A stretch of DNA of 12,467 nucleotides from contig JAKLKB010000164.1 of assembly GCA_023150835.1 (NCBI GenBank), forward strand, positions 1-12,467. The letters are read 5' to 3'. How positions within the stretch are numbered: position 1 is the stretch's first letter; each line of letters begins with the position of its first letter. This stretch comes from Myxococcota bacterium. Its GTDB lineage: Bacteria; Myxococcota_C; UBA6777. This document shows positions 6,085-12,467 of the stretch, piece by piece. A model generated the notes under the pieces. That model was not told the origin of the DNA and searched no databases. It was given only the letters and a program-made list of their open reading frames with translations. A program made the translations under genes and the position numbers.

Positions 6085-8067
6085 TTAGGGTTGGGGGGAA
6101 GGAGGCGGCAGAAGGATACGCCAGAGGGTGTTGTCTCCTGCGCTTGCGGCCCAGATCTCACGTTGTTTTTGGGCGTTGGGCGGTGAGACGGCAAGGCCAA
6201 GGATGCCGAGGCCGAGTTTGATCTGCCGCGTGATCTGGCGGGTTTGGAGATCGAGGATCGAGATCATCCCGCCGTCGCGATGGCCGATGGCAGCGATGCC
6301 ATCGAAGGCGATCACGGGTCCGGGGGCTGCATCGCCGCCTTGTTGATCGGAGAGCGTGAGGGTGTTGAGCAGTTGTCGCTGGTTGAGATCGACGATGTAG
6401 AATGCGCGCTTGGTGGGGTTGGTGACGACAGCGCGGGCGAGATCGCTTTCGGCGGCGATCTGATCGGCTCCTGCGGGGAGAGCAAGCGAGCGTGTGGTGG
6501 TTTCCGTGAATTGCAAGCCATCGATCCAAAGCAGATGTGTTGCGCCTGTGAGAAGCAAGTAAAGCCCGAAGGGATGGGTATTTTGGCCGATGGCTGTTTG
6601 CGTCGAAGGCAGGGCGTTGCAAAGGATCTGTTGGGAGGCGATATCGACGCGGCACAGGCCCGCTTCTGGAGCGCCGAGCGCATCTTGTCCGCGAAATCGA
6701 CCGATTAGTCGGCTTTGGAACAGCAAGAGATCACCGCTATGGTCACGTTTGGGGAGGGTCACAAAGGCTGCGCGTGTGCCGTCCTTGAGCGAGATCCTTT
6801 CGATGGATTGGGGCATTTGAACATAGGCGTGATCGTTGTCGAGGGCGATCCCTGAGGGGGATTCGGAGAGGTCGATGGTGTGGGTGAGTTTGGGAGGATC
6901 GTTTTGTCGATCAAAGAGCAAGACTTTTTTGGTATCGCGCAAAGAGACCGCTCCCCACGTTGCAGAAAGAGCCGTATAATGCGGATAGGACGGTGGAATG
7001 GCGATCGAAAAAGGTTGGTAGGTGCAGCCGTTGTCGATCTGCCCGTCGCAGTCGTTGTCAAGGTTGTCGCCGCAGATCTCAGAAGAGGCCGATGTATCGG
7101 GGATGCAAGTGACTTTGCCTGTGGGTGGGTGGCAAGCGGTGGTGCCTGTTTTGCAGACGCCTTGTTGTTGGGTTTCGCAGCGTTGGCCGGTTCCTTGGAC
7201 GTTATCGATCTGGCCGTCGCAGTCATTGTCGATCCCATCGCAGCTTTCGGTGGTAGGAAGGATCTCGTCTTCACAAGAAGACCAGCTTTTGTTGTTGCAA
7301 CGCTCGCGCCCTTCTTTGCAAGCGCCGATGCCTGCGGCAGTTTTGGGGCCGCTGTAGCAGGGACGCGAAAGGGCCTTCCCATCGGCGTCATTGTCGACTT
7401 GGCCGTCGCAATCGTTGTCGAGTCCATCGCAGATCTCGGCAGCGGGTAGGACTTGGCTTTGGCAGACGCCCCAGATCCCTGTGCTGTTGCAGGATTGACG
7501 GCCTTTTTTGCATTGCGTTCCCGGGAAGGTGAGCGTTTTTTCGATCCCGTCGTAGCAATCGCGAGCCTCGCCCGGCGTACATTCGACCTTGATACAACCC
7601 AGTTCGTCGATCTGTCCGTTGCAGTTGTCATCAACGTTGTTCCCGCAGTATTCGTCATTTCCGGGCTTAATCAGCGGATCGTTGTCGTTGCAATCAAGGG
7701 GAGGGGGGTAGCCGTCTTTGTCTTTGTCCTCTTGGGTGGGAGCGCATTGGTTGCCGACGCAGACTTGGCCTTTTTCGCATTCGATGTGGTAGCGGCAACC
7801 GTCGATACAGATCTTTTGGAAGCTGTTGCAATAGGTACGGGGTGGGCAGTCTTTGTCTTCTTGACAGGGGCCGCCTTTGTTGCTGCATGACCCGAGCAAG
7901 AGAAGCAGGGGGAGAAACAAGAGAAGCAGGGGGAGAAACAGCAAGAGTGGGCGACAAGATGTGCGTACATTCGACTGTGAGCGCGGAAGGCGCCATTGCA
8001 TCGGCAAAGTGAGAACCCAGCGTGAGAATGCAAACGAGAGAAGAGTGAGAATCCAGCGTGAGATCAT
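6085..8067 (-). CDS. Putative lipoprotein with four MopE-type metal-binding motifs and a probable beta-propeller
   Basis: Function unknown. In the 660-residue reading, the lipobox LGSC gives lipidation at C61. A cysteine-rich segment follows (68-108), then four motifs of the MopE putative metal-binding kind: a full copy with DKDKDGY, DCNDNDP and a DDNCNGQIDE end (114-155), and three short copies around CDGLDNDCDGQVD (213-225), CDGIDNDCDGQID (276-288) and NLDNDCDGQID (335-345). The Asp/Asn spacing suggests calcium or another cation. Residues about 350-655 contain repeated strand patterns such as ISILDL and DNTLWRI, consistent with a beta-propeller. ATG 8067 overlaps the preceding gene's TGA as ATGA, suggesting translational coupling. 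It leaves 60 residues before the cysteine, long for a signal peptide; ATG 8001 would leave 38 and is a serious alternative. TTG 8073 is also open. Confidence 0.87.
   Translation of the reverse strand: MISRWILTLLSFAFSRWVLTLPMQWRLPRSQSNVRTSCRPLLLFLPLLLLFLPLLLLLGSCSNKGGPCQEDKDCPPRTYCNSFQKICIDGCRYHIECEKGQVCVGNQCAPTQEDKDKDGYPPPLDCNDNDPLIKPGNDEYCGNNVDDNCNGQIDELGCIKVECTPGEARDCYDGIEKTLTFPGTQCKKGRQSCNSTGIWGVCQSQVLPAAEICDGLDNDCDGQVDNDADGKALSRPCYSGPKTAAGIGACKEGRERCNNKSWSSCEDEILPTTESCDGIDNDCDGQIDNVQGTGQRCETQQQGVCKTGTTACHPPTGKVTCIPDTSASSEICGDNLDNDCDGQIDNGCTYQPFSIAIPPSYPHYTALSATWGAVSLRDTKKVLLFDRQNDPPKLTHTIDLSESPSGIALDNDHAYVQMPQSIERISLKDGTRAAFVTLPKRDHSGDLLLFQSRLIGRFRGQDALGAPEAGLCRVDIASQQILCNALPSTQTAIGQNTHPFGLYLLLTGATHLLWIDGLQFTETTTRSLALPAGADQIAAESDLARAVVTNPTKRAFYIVDLNQRQLLNTLTLSDQQGGDAAPGPVIAFDGIAAIGHRDGGMISILDLQTRQITRQIKLGLGILGLAVSPPNAQKQREIWAASAGDNTLWRILLPPPSPQP
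7897..7938 (-). repeat. Perfect 21-bp tandem duplication in a signal peptide
   Basis: Two identical 21-bp units (7897-7917 and 7918-7938) encode successive FLPLLLL-type heptapeptides in the hydrophobic core of the lipoprotein signal peptide. The duplication is in frame and makes the hydrophobic core unusually long. A further partial unit follows on the plus strand. Confidence 0.85.
8008..8064 (-). repeat. 36-bp-spaced direct repeat at the start of the MopE-type gene
   Basis: A block reading AGTGAGAAYCCAGCGTGAGA occurs at 8008-8027 and again at 8044-8063, 36 bp apart, with one difference. In the gene's frame it gives SRWILTL and SRWVLTL. It lies in the segment whose translation is uncertain (between ATG 8067 and ATG 8001), so it may be coding or part of a leader. 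Confidence 0.65.
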
Positions 8068-9968
8068 TGGCAAACCCCGTAGCGAAGGGGCTTTCCGCCA
8101 AAGCTCCAGATCAGCGGATTACAGCGTTCACCTGTGGGGCAGGCAGGGCGCTGTGTGTCGCAGACTTGGGCGCAGACGGTACGGCCTAGATTGATCAAGA
8201 TGATGCACCAAGCGTTGCGGGTGCAGTTGCCTTGGGCGCTACAGCTTTGTTGGCAAGAGCTACCGAGCGGGTTGGGGCCGATGGGTACGCAGTAAGAAGC
8301 GTCATCATCAGCAACGATGCAGTGTGTTCCGTTTGGGCAATCGTTGCCAAGAGGGGTGCAAGTCTCGGTGGGCAGGCATGTTTTTGTGTTGCGATCACAA
8401 TAATAGCCTTTGTCACACGGATCGGCGGAGACAAATTGATTTCCGGGGTTGCAGCGTTGGCGGCAATAGGTTTGCGGAGAAGTCGTACAGACGGGTGCGT
8501 TGCCGAGGACGCAATCGGTTCCGATCTCACAGGGCAGATCGGCATGGCAGCGTTCGCCGAGGCGCGCAGGGGTGAGGCAACGGGTCTTGTGACAGATCTG
8601 ACCGCCTGTGCAATCGGTGGAGTCGACGCATCCGACCAAAAACAGGCGTTCTTGGGTGGCGATATTTCCCGAAGCATCGGTGGCTTTGATCGAGAAAACA
8701 AAGCGGCCTGTTCCGTATTGTTTGCGGAGATCTTTGAGCGTGATCTCTTCGGTGATATCGGGGGTGGTATAGGTTTTTTTGTGAAGTTCCCACGTTTTTT
8801 TGGTTTGCTCGCTTTTGAGGGTGATGACGACCTGTGCGAGTTGTTGGTTGTCGGTGATGCGTGTGGCGAGTTTGACTTGATCTTCAAAGACTTGCCCTTC
8901 GCCCGGGGTGCGGATGAAGATCTCGGGAGGAACAGGGTCGATGCGGACACGGATCTGGGTGGGCGGATCGGTGAGATTGCCAGCTTCATCGAGAGCGCGG
9001 GCGGAAAGGACGATGCTTTGTTCGCGGTTATAAGAGGCGGGGAGGGTGATGTAGATCGGAAAATCGGGGGCTTTTCGACCGACCCAAGGTGCGTTGGGTT
9101 CGGGACAGTAGGGATCTTTGGCACCTGTTGCGGCGGAGGGGTCCGAGCATCCGCTCCCATCGACAAGGAGTCGAACCTCGCGCACGCCAAAGCGATCTTG
9201 CGCATCGAAGCGAACGAGGAAAGAGCGACCGACAAGGGTATCTTCTTTTTCGGGTTCGATGAAACGTACGGTGGGAGAGGTGTTGTCGATGCGCGGAGTG
9301 CAGGTGATACGGCTAAGATTGCCGCGCAGATCCGTTCCTTCGACGTTGAGATGAAGGGTTGTGCCGTCTTGGAAGTTTTGGGTGGGGAGCAAGAAGCGAT
9401 AGGGTGCGATGAATTCAGCGGTGGTCGGGCCTTGTTGGCCGTCGATCGAGAGGGTGGGCGGTGCGCCAAGCTGTGTGTTGCTTTGGTTGATGGCGACGAG
9501 TAGGGCGTATGTGTCACGGATCCATTGTCCGTCGTAGCAGTTGACAAACCACAAGCGTGGTGGCTCGTTGAGGACTTGCACGAGAGTGATGCGCGATTCG
9601 ATGGTGCTGCCGAACTGATCGTGTGCGATGGCTTTGAGATGGTAGAAGCCATCGGGTACTTGGAAGGTTCCCCATTGGAAGGAGTAAGGGGCTCGGTGGA
9701 GCTCGGCGAGGATACGTTCGGTTTGTTGGGTGGTGCGGGTGCGTTGTTGGGGGGTGAGCCAGAGCGAGACGTGGTGGATGGTTTGATCGGGAGACACTTC
9801 GATACGGACAGGGATGATCCCTGAGACATGGCCGGGTTTGGGGGATTCGATGGAGACTTTGATCTCGACACGTTCTCGATAATCGTCATCGCATCGGCAT
9901 GCGCTGAGTGCGGCGAGCAGATTGATGCAAAGCCAAAACAGCGGATGCTGTAAGAAGACGCGGCGCAT
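8064..9968 (-). CDS. Putative lipoprotein: Ig-like domains plus 26-cysteine C-terminal region (first gene of trio)
   Basis: Function unknown. The 634-residue protein begins MRRVFLQHPLFWLCINLL and has a good lipobox LSAC with lipidation at C24. About four Ig-like (Big-type) beta-sandwich domains follow, roughly 33-135, 136-230, 231-345 and 346-446, with recurring turn motifs GTDLRGN (211-217), ALDEAGN (325-331) and ATDASGN (429-435). Residues 447-634 hold 26 cysteines in CxxxxDC, GxxC and RC patterns. It is a paralogue of the product of 4235-6073. I chose ATG 9968 because it places the signal peptide at the N-terminus. The frame stays open to a TTG at 10484, but that would translate the 18-bp repeats and hairpin element, so I reject it. 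The ribosome site is poor. Its stop overlaps the next gene's ATG by 4 bp, supporting an operon. Confidence 0.88.
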   Translation of the reverse strand: MRRVFLQHPLFWLCINLLAALSACRCDDDYRERVEIKVSIESPKPGHVSGIIPVRIEVSPDQTIHHVSLWLTPQQRTRTTQQTERILAELHRAPYSFQWGTFQVPDGFYHLKAIAHDQFGSTIESRITLVQVLNEPPRLWFVNCYDGQWIRDTYALLVAINQSNTQLGAPPTLSIDGQQGPTTAEFIAPYRFLLPTQNFQDGTTLHLNVEGTDLRGNLSRITCTPRIDNTSPTVRFIEPEKEDTLVGRSFLVRFDAQDRFGVREVRLLVDGSGCSDPSAATGAKDPYCPEPNAPWVGRKAPDFPIYITLPASYNREQSIVLSARALDEAGNLTDPPTQIRVRIDPVPPEIFIRTPGEGQVFEDQVKLATRITDNQQLAQVVITLKSEQTKKTWELHKKTYTTPDITEEITLKDLRKQYGTGRFVFSIKATDASGNIATQERLFLVGCVDSTDCTGGQICHKTRCLTPARLGERCHADLPCEIGTDCVLGNAPVCTTSPQTYCRQRCNPGNQFVSADPCDKGYYCDRNTKTCLPTETCTPLGNDCPNGTHCIVADDDASYCVPIGPNPLGSSCQQSCSAQGNCTRNAWCIILINLGRTVCAQVCDTQRPACPTGERCNPLIWSFGGKPLRYGVCQ

Positions 9969-10021
9969 CCGATAGAAAAAGGTTCCATTCTTTTTGGGGA
10001 TAGGTGTCGCTTGTTGGGCAA

Positions 10022-10086
10022 GTTTTTGTGGGGCGCGGCCCCACGCCCCGCAAGGGGTCGTGGCCCCCTTGACCCCAGATCGGCGG
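10022..10086 (-). repeat. Two-hairpin dispersed element, inverted copy
   Basis: The reverse complement matches 2896-2960 across about 65 bp, sharing CCGCCGAT, GGGGTCAAGGGGGC and GACCCCTTGCGGGG. Stems: GTGGGG (10028-10033) with CCCCAC (10039-10044), extendable by a C-G pair, and CAAGGGG (10051-10057) with CCCCTTG (10065-10071). Where the plus copy extends the terminal stem with T-A pairs this copy has C-G, so pairing is kept while sequence changes. It ends about 54 bp upstream of the first lipoprotein start. Confidence 0.85.
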
Positions 10087-10363
10087 GGCGCGCAGACGTT
10101 TTTCAGACAGACGGCTGCGCCGCTTGAAGTGTTGCGAACACGGGATTTTTTTTGCAACGGCATCGCTCCCATCGAAAAGACTTGTGCTGACATACTGGCA
10201 TTGCTCCGTATGGTGGGCAGCGTAGCGCTTGTGTCGAAAGCAGCTTCTGTCAGGAAGGTACGATGCGGCAGAAGGCGAAAAGATGTCAACGAGGCAGGGA
10301 GAGATCGACGAGGGAGACAGAGGCCCGCAGGCTGGGAAAGGCATCCGATGAGGGGAGCGGGTC

Positions 10364-10471
10364 GGCGATGCGGAGTCTGTGGGCGATGCGGAGTTTGTAG
10401 GTGATGTAGAGTCTGTAGGGGATGTAGAGTTTGTAGGTGATGCGGAGTCTGTAGGGGATGTAGAGATTGCA
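10364..10471. repeat. 18-bp tandem repeat, six copies
   Basis: Six contiguous units start at 10364, 10382, 10400, 10418, 10436 and 10454. The consensus is GGNGATGYRGAGTYTGTA, with variation mainly at positions 3, 8, 9 and 14; the last unit is the most diverged. There are no spacers. On the plus strand the unit reads as GD(A/V)E(S/F)V hexapeptides but no ATG-started frame covers it; on the minus strand it reads as LQ-T-PH-type hexapeptides. It starts just after the gcvH stop. Confidence 0.92.
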
Positions 10472-10480
10472 GGCGAAAGA

Positions 10481-10858
10481 TCAATGGCCTGTGTGTTTGA
10501 TGTAGGCGTCGGCGTCCATGAGGCCGTCTAGTTCGGAGTGATCGGCGATCTCGACGCGATAGAGCCAGCCAGCGCCGTAGGGATCGGTGTTGACGAGTTC
10601 GGGGGATTTGGCGAGGGCTTCATTGATCTCGATGATCTTGCCGCTGATCGGCGAATAGATATCGGAGACGGTTTTGACGGACTCGATGGTTCCGAGGACA
10701 TCTTTGTGGGCGATGGACTGATTGGACTTGGCGGAGAAGTCGAGGTATACGACATCACCAAGCTGATCTTGTGCGTGGTCCGTAATCCCCATCAAGCCTG
10801 TTTCGGGGTTGATCCATTCGTGGTCTTCGGTATAGCGGAGGTTGCTTGGAAATTTCAT
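10481..10858 (-). CDS. gcvH: Glycine cleavage system H protein
   Basis: GcvH is the lipoyl carrier of the glycine cleavage system. Its swinging lipoyl-lysine takes the aminomethyl group from GcvP, presents it to GcvT and is reoxidised by lipoamide dehydrogenase. The 125-residue product is the usual length. It shows the conserved start YTEDHEWI (9-16), the central GDVVYLD (34-40) and the lipoylation site ESVKTVSD with K62. GAGGAG lies 9 nt before ATG 10858, a good ribosome site. It follows gcvT on the same strand after a 134-bp gap and is probably co-transcribed. Identity is very secure. Confidence 0.97.
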   Translation of the reverse strand: MKFPSNLRYTEDHEWINPETGLMGITDHAQDQLGDVVYLDFSAKSNQSIAHKDVLGTIESVKTVSDIYSPISGKIIEINEALAKSPELVNTDPYGAGWLYRVEIADHSELDGLMDADAYIKHTGH

Positions 10859-10935
10859 ACTTAAAACTCCTCGTGTGCGAATCGACCCCTTCTTGTGGGG
10901 GGTTCTGATGTCGGGGGTTGGATGGGTGTGGTGTT

Positions 10936-10971
10936 GCTTCGGCGATGGGGTTGGTGTGGTATCGCTGAAGC
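10936..10971. repeat. Inverted repeat between gcvT and gcvH
   Basis: GCTTCGGCGAT (10936-10946) pairs with ATCGCTGAAGC (10961-10971) with one wobble, across a 14-nt loop. It lies within the 134-bp gcvT-gcvH gap. On the coding (minus) strand no T tract follows, so it is more likely an intercistronic RNA hairpin affecting stability or relative expression than a full terminator. Confidence 0.5.
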
Positions 10972-10992
10972 GGTTTTGTTGTGTGGTCTTGT

Positions 10993-12123
10993 TTAGGCGA
11001 TCTCGCTGGGTTTGGTATAGAAGGGGGTTTTGACGACTTGGGCCGCGAGCTTTTTGTTGCGGATATCGATGGTGAGGGAGCTTCCGGGTTTGGTATATTG
11101 GGGGAGGGCGGGGACATAGCCGATCCCGATGGATTGTTGGAGGCTGGGCGAAAAGCCACCTGAAGTGAGGAGGCCGATCTCGTTTTGGCCGTCTGCGTCG
11201 AAGATCTTGTAGCCGTGTCGGGGGACACCGCGATCGGTGAGTTGGATACCAACGAGGCGGCGGGAAGGTTTGTTTTGGATCTGTTCAAGGATGGCATCGC
11301 GTCCGAGAAAGGGGCCTTTTTCGGGCTTGACGGTCCAGCCCAGTCCGGCCTCGATCGGGTTGGTGGTTTGATCGATATCGTTTCCGTAGAGGGGATAACG
11401 CATCTCCATGCGCAAAGTGTCGCGTGCGCCAAGGCCGATGGGTGCGGCTCCTTTGTCGATCAGCGCATCCCACAGGACGGTGGCTTTTTGGGTGGGGACA
11501 AAGATCTCGAAACCATCTTCGCCTGTGTATCCTGTGCAAGCAGCCATACATTCGGCGATACCTGCAAGGGTGGTGGTGGTGAGTTGGTTGTGCTTGAGCG
11601 GCGTGAGGTCGACGGTGGAGAGAGCGTTGAGCATCGAGCGGGCTTGTGGGCCTTGGATCGCGATCAGCGCCCATTTGTCCCCATCTTCGGGAGTTTTCAT
11701 AACGAAGCCGGCTTTGGCTTCGGCGGGGATGTTTTCTTGGAACCAAGCGAAGTCTTTGTCGCGATTTGAGGCGTTGATCACGATGATGTAGTGGGCTTCT
11801 TGGAGGCGATAGACGAGGCAGTCGTCGACGATGCCACCGCTTGGGTAGCAGATCGGTGTGTAAAGTGATTGTCCATCGGACAGGCGTGCTGCATCGTTGG
11901 TGATCCAATGTTGGATCGCGGTCAGAGCGCCTTTTCCAAGGATCTCGACACGGCCCATGTGGGAAACATCGAAGAGTCCGGCATATTGGCGGACTTTGTT
12001 GTGTTCTGCGACGATGCCTTCGTATTGGATCGGCATCTCCCAACCTGCAAAGTCGACGATGCGGGCGTGATGGGCTTTGTGTTTTTCGTAGAGGGGAGTG
12101 CGGCGGGCCTGTTGTTCGGACAT
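10993..12123 (-). CDS. gcvT: Aminomethyltransferase (glycine cleavage system T protein)
   Basis: GcvT transfers the methylene group from aminomethyl-lipoyl GcvH to tetrahydrofolate, giving 5,10-methylene-THF and ammonia. The 376-residue protein is of family length and carries TPLYEKH (9-15), FDVSHMGR (51-58), the folate-site segment GGIVDD (96-101) with its conserved aspartates, TGYTGEDGFE (197-206), GLGARDTLR (230-238), TSGG (320-323), and the C-terminal TPFY (366-369). AAGGAG lies about 10 nt before ATG 12123. It heads a gcvT-gcvH pair; the P protein genes that often follow are absent, since non-coding repeats and lipoprotein genes come next. No glycine riboswitch-like structure was recognised upstream. 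Identity is very secure. Confidence 0.97.
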   Translation of the reverse strand: MSEQQARRTPLYEKHKAHHARIVDFAGWEMPIQYEGIVAEHNKVRQYAGLFDVSHMGRVEILGKGALTAIQHWITNDAARLSDGQSLYTPICYPSGGIVDDCLVYRLQEAHYIIVINASNRDKDFAWFQENIPAEAKAGFVMKTPEDGDKWALIAIQGPQARSMLNALSTVDLTPLKHNQLTTTTLAGIAECMAACTGYTGEDGFEIFVPTQKATVLWDALIDKGAAPIGLGARDTLRMEMRYPLYGNDIDQTTNPIEAGLGWTVKPEKGPFLGRDAILEQIQNKPSRRLVGIQLTDRGVPRHGYKIFDADGQNEIGLLTSGGFSPSLQQSIGIGYVPALPQYTKPGSSLTIDIRNKKLAAQVVKTPFYTKPSEIA

Positions 12124-12164
12124 TGCGAATGCTCCTTGTTTGGGTCGCTGGATTTTTGCGGGGG

Positions 12165-12193
12165 AGGCTACTCCCTTCTTTGCGGGCTGTCAA
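12165..12193 (-). promoter_or_regulatory. Sigma70-like promoter candidate for gcvTH
   Basis: On the minus strand a perfect TTGACA (12188-12193) is followed by a 17-nt spacer and TAGCCT (12165-12170), a moderate -10 box. It lies about 40 nt before the gcvT start, leaving a short leader with a good ribosome site. The -10 overlaps a small inverted repeat, GGGAG-TAGC-CTCCC, which could be a binding site; that part is speculative. Confidence 0.55.
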
Positions 12194-12358
12194 CACTTTC
12201 GCGCAAACGGCGAAAGGAGCGTATGAAAAGAGCTTTCGGCCCTGCTGTCGAGCATCACGCGGAACATCCCCTGTGTCGAGTGATACGTGATCCGCCCGTT
12301 GTGTTAACGCGAAGATGTAGGGGCAGCCCCCATAGGCGTTAGGTGAAGCGCTTGTTGG

Positions 12359-12381
12359 CCCCCCCACCCCAGCCCTCCCCC
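12359..12381 (-). other. Potential G-quadruplex motif, minus strand
   Basis: C-runs of 7, 4, 3 and 5 (12359-12365, 12367-12370, 12373-12375, 12377-12381) with loops of 1, 2 and 1 nt give a minus-strand G4 motif. It resembles the motif at 385-411, again in the non-coding part of the window edge. Confidence 0.5.
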
Positions 12382-12396
12382 GTGAACAGGGGAGGG
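12373..12396. repeat. Perfect 8-bp GC hairpin
   Basis: CCCTCCCC (12373-12380) pairs with GGGGAGGG (12389-12396) across an 8-nt loop. It abuts the 70-bp repeat at 12398. The left-edge copy of the 70-bp repeat also has a C-run/G-run hairpin nearby, but on its other side. Confidence 0.65.
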
Positions 12397-12397
12397 A

Positions 12398-12467
12398 GCG
12401 AAAGTCGGAAGCAGCGGGGATTTTGTTTTTTCATGACACACGCTGTATGCACGACGCGCAGACGCTG
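12398..12467. repeat. 70-bp repeat, right copy
   Basis: Matches 1-70 at 64 of 70 positions, same orientation, no gaps. It runs to the last base of the window. The six differences show that the two ends are not an exact assembly overlap but two diverged members of a repeat family. Confidence 0.85.

Larger units (their letters stand above)
9969..10480. other. Spacer between gcvH and the lipoprotein operon
   Basis: 512 bp that I regard as non-coding, although a minus-strand frame runs through it. It contains the inverted two-hairpin element (10022-10086), about 275 bp with no recognised feature, and six 18-bp tandem repeats (10364-10471) starting about 10 bp after the gcvH stop. A promoter for the lipoprotein operon should lie here or read in from gcvTH; I found no convincing -35/-10 pair. 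No rho-independent terminator was seen directly after gcvH. Confidence 0.6.
12124..12467. other. Upstream region of gcvT, repeat-rich to the window edge
   Basis: 344 bp without a supportable gene. It contains a promoter candidate for gcvT (12165-12193), a short GGGGCAGCCCC inverted repeat near 12320-12330, a C-run block with G-quadruplex potential on the minus strand (12359-12381), a perfect 8-bp hairpin (12373-12396) and the right copy of the 70-bp repeat (12398-12467). Confidence 0.6.

Noticed and set aside
8232-9503. 423-codon plus-strand open frame opposite the first lipoprotein gene
   Set aside because: It lies antisense to a gene with clear signal peptide, Ig-like and cysteine-rich content. 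The product has no domain signal and no ribosome site was seen.
8195-10021. 608-codon minus-strand open frame overlapping the first lipoprotein gene
   Set aside because: Same strand, different frame from the real gene; the product is low-complexity Ser/Pro/Ala with no motif and no signal peptide.
10022-10086. Rho-independent terminator for gcvTH
   Set aside because: The stems are strong, but on the minus strand the element is followed by A-rich rather than T-rich sequence, and it is about 400 bp beyond gcvH.
10364-10471. CRISPR array
   Set aside because: The repeats are contiguous with no spacers, and no cas gene is present. The same holds for the 61-bp array at 2694-2876.
9969-10484. N-terminal extension of the first lipoprotein to a TTG overlapping the gcvH stop
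   Set aside because: It would translate six 18-bp repeats and a GC hairpin element and bury the lipoprotein signal peptide about 170 residues inside the protein.
12124-12240. Glycine riboswitch upstream of gcvT
   Set aside because: The leader inferred from the promoter candidate is only about 35-40 nt, too short for a glycine aptamer, and I recognised no aptamer-like pairing.

Overview
The window is about 12.5 kb of a moderate-GC bacterial chromosome with seven protein-coding genes in three blocks, separated by unusually repeat-rich spacers. The gene content suggests an uncultured member of the Myxococcota or a related former deltaproteobacterial lineage. The main clue is an operon of secreted lipoproteins carrying Ig-like domains, cysteine-rich tails and MopE-type putative metal-binding motifs, a style common in that group. 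This placement is inference: no rRNA or other marker gene is present.

Layout from left to right: (1) 1-559 is a non-coding spacer with a 70-bp repeat, GC hairpins and a G-quadruplex motif. (2) radA lies on the minus strand (560-2470) and carries a long disordered C-terminal tail. (3) A 590-bp divergent spacer (2471-3060) holds three copies of a 61-bp tandem repeat and one copy of a two-hairpin element. (4) cysM lies on the plus strand (3061-3954). (5) A convergent spacer contains a duplicated ~90-bp repeat whose second copy looks like a terminator. (6) Three lipoprotein genes lie on the minus strand, transcribed from 9968 down to 4235. (7) A 512-bp spacer holds a second, inverted copy of the two-hairpin element and six 18-bp tandem repeats. 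(8) gcvT then gcvH lie on the minus strand (12123 to 10481), with a good promoter candidate in front of gcvT. (9) The right edge repeats the 70-bp sequence of the left edge.

The housekeeping genes cover recombinational repair (RadA), cysteine synthesis (CysM) and one-carbon metabolism (GcvT and GcvH; gcvP is not here). The most distinctive part is the lipoprotein trio. Two paralogous proteins share the order lipoprotein signal, Ig-like domains, then a C-terminal region with exactly 26 cysteines. They flank a lipoprotein with four MopE-type motifs and a probable beta-propeller. Gene spacing is tight (a 4-bp ATGA overlap and an 11-bp gap), so they are probably co-expressed as a cell-envelope or surface assembly of unknown function.

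The second theme is the density of dispersed and tandem repeats in every spacer. No CRISPR array, tRNA, rRNA, insertion sequence or phage gene was seen.
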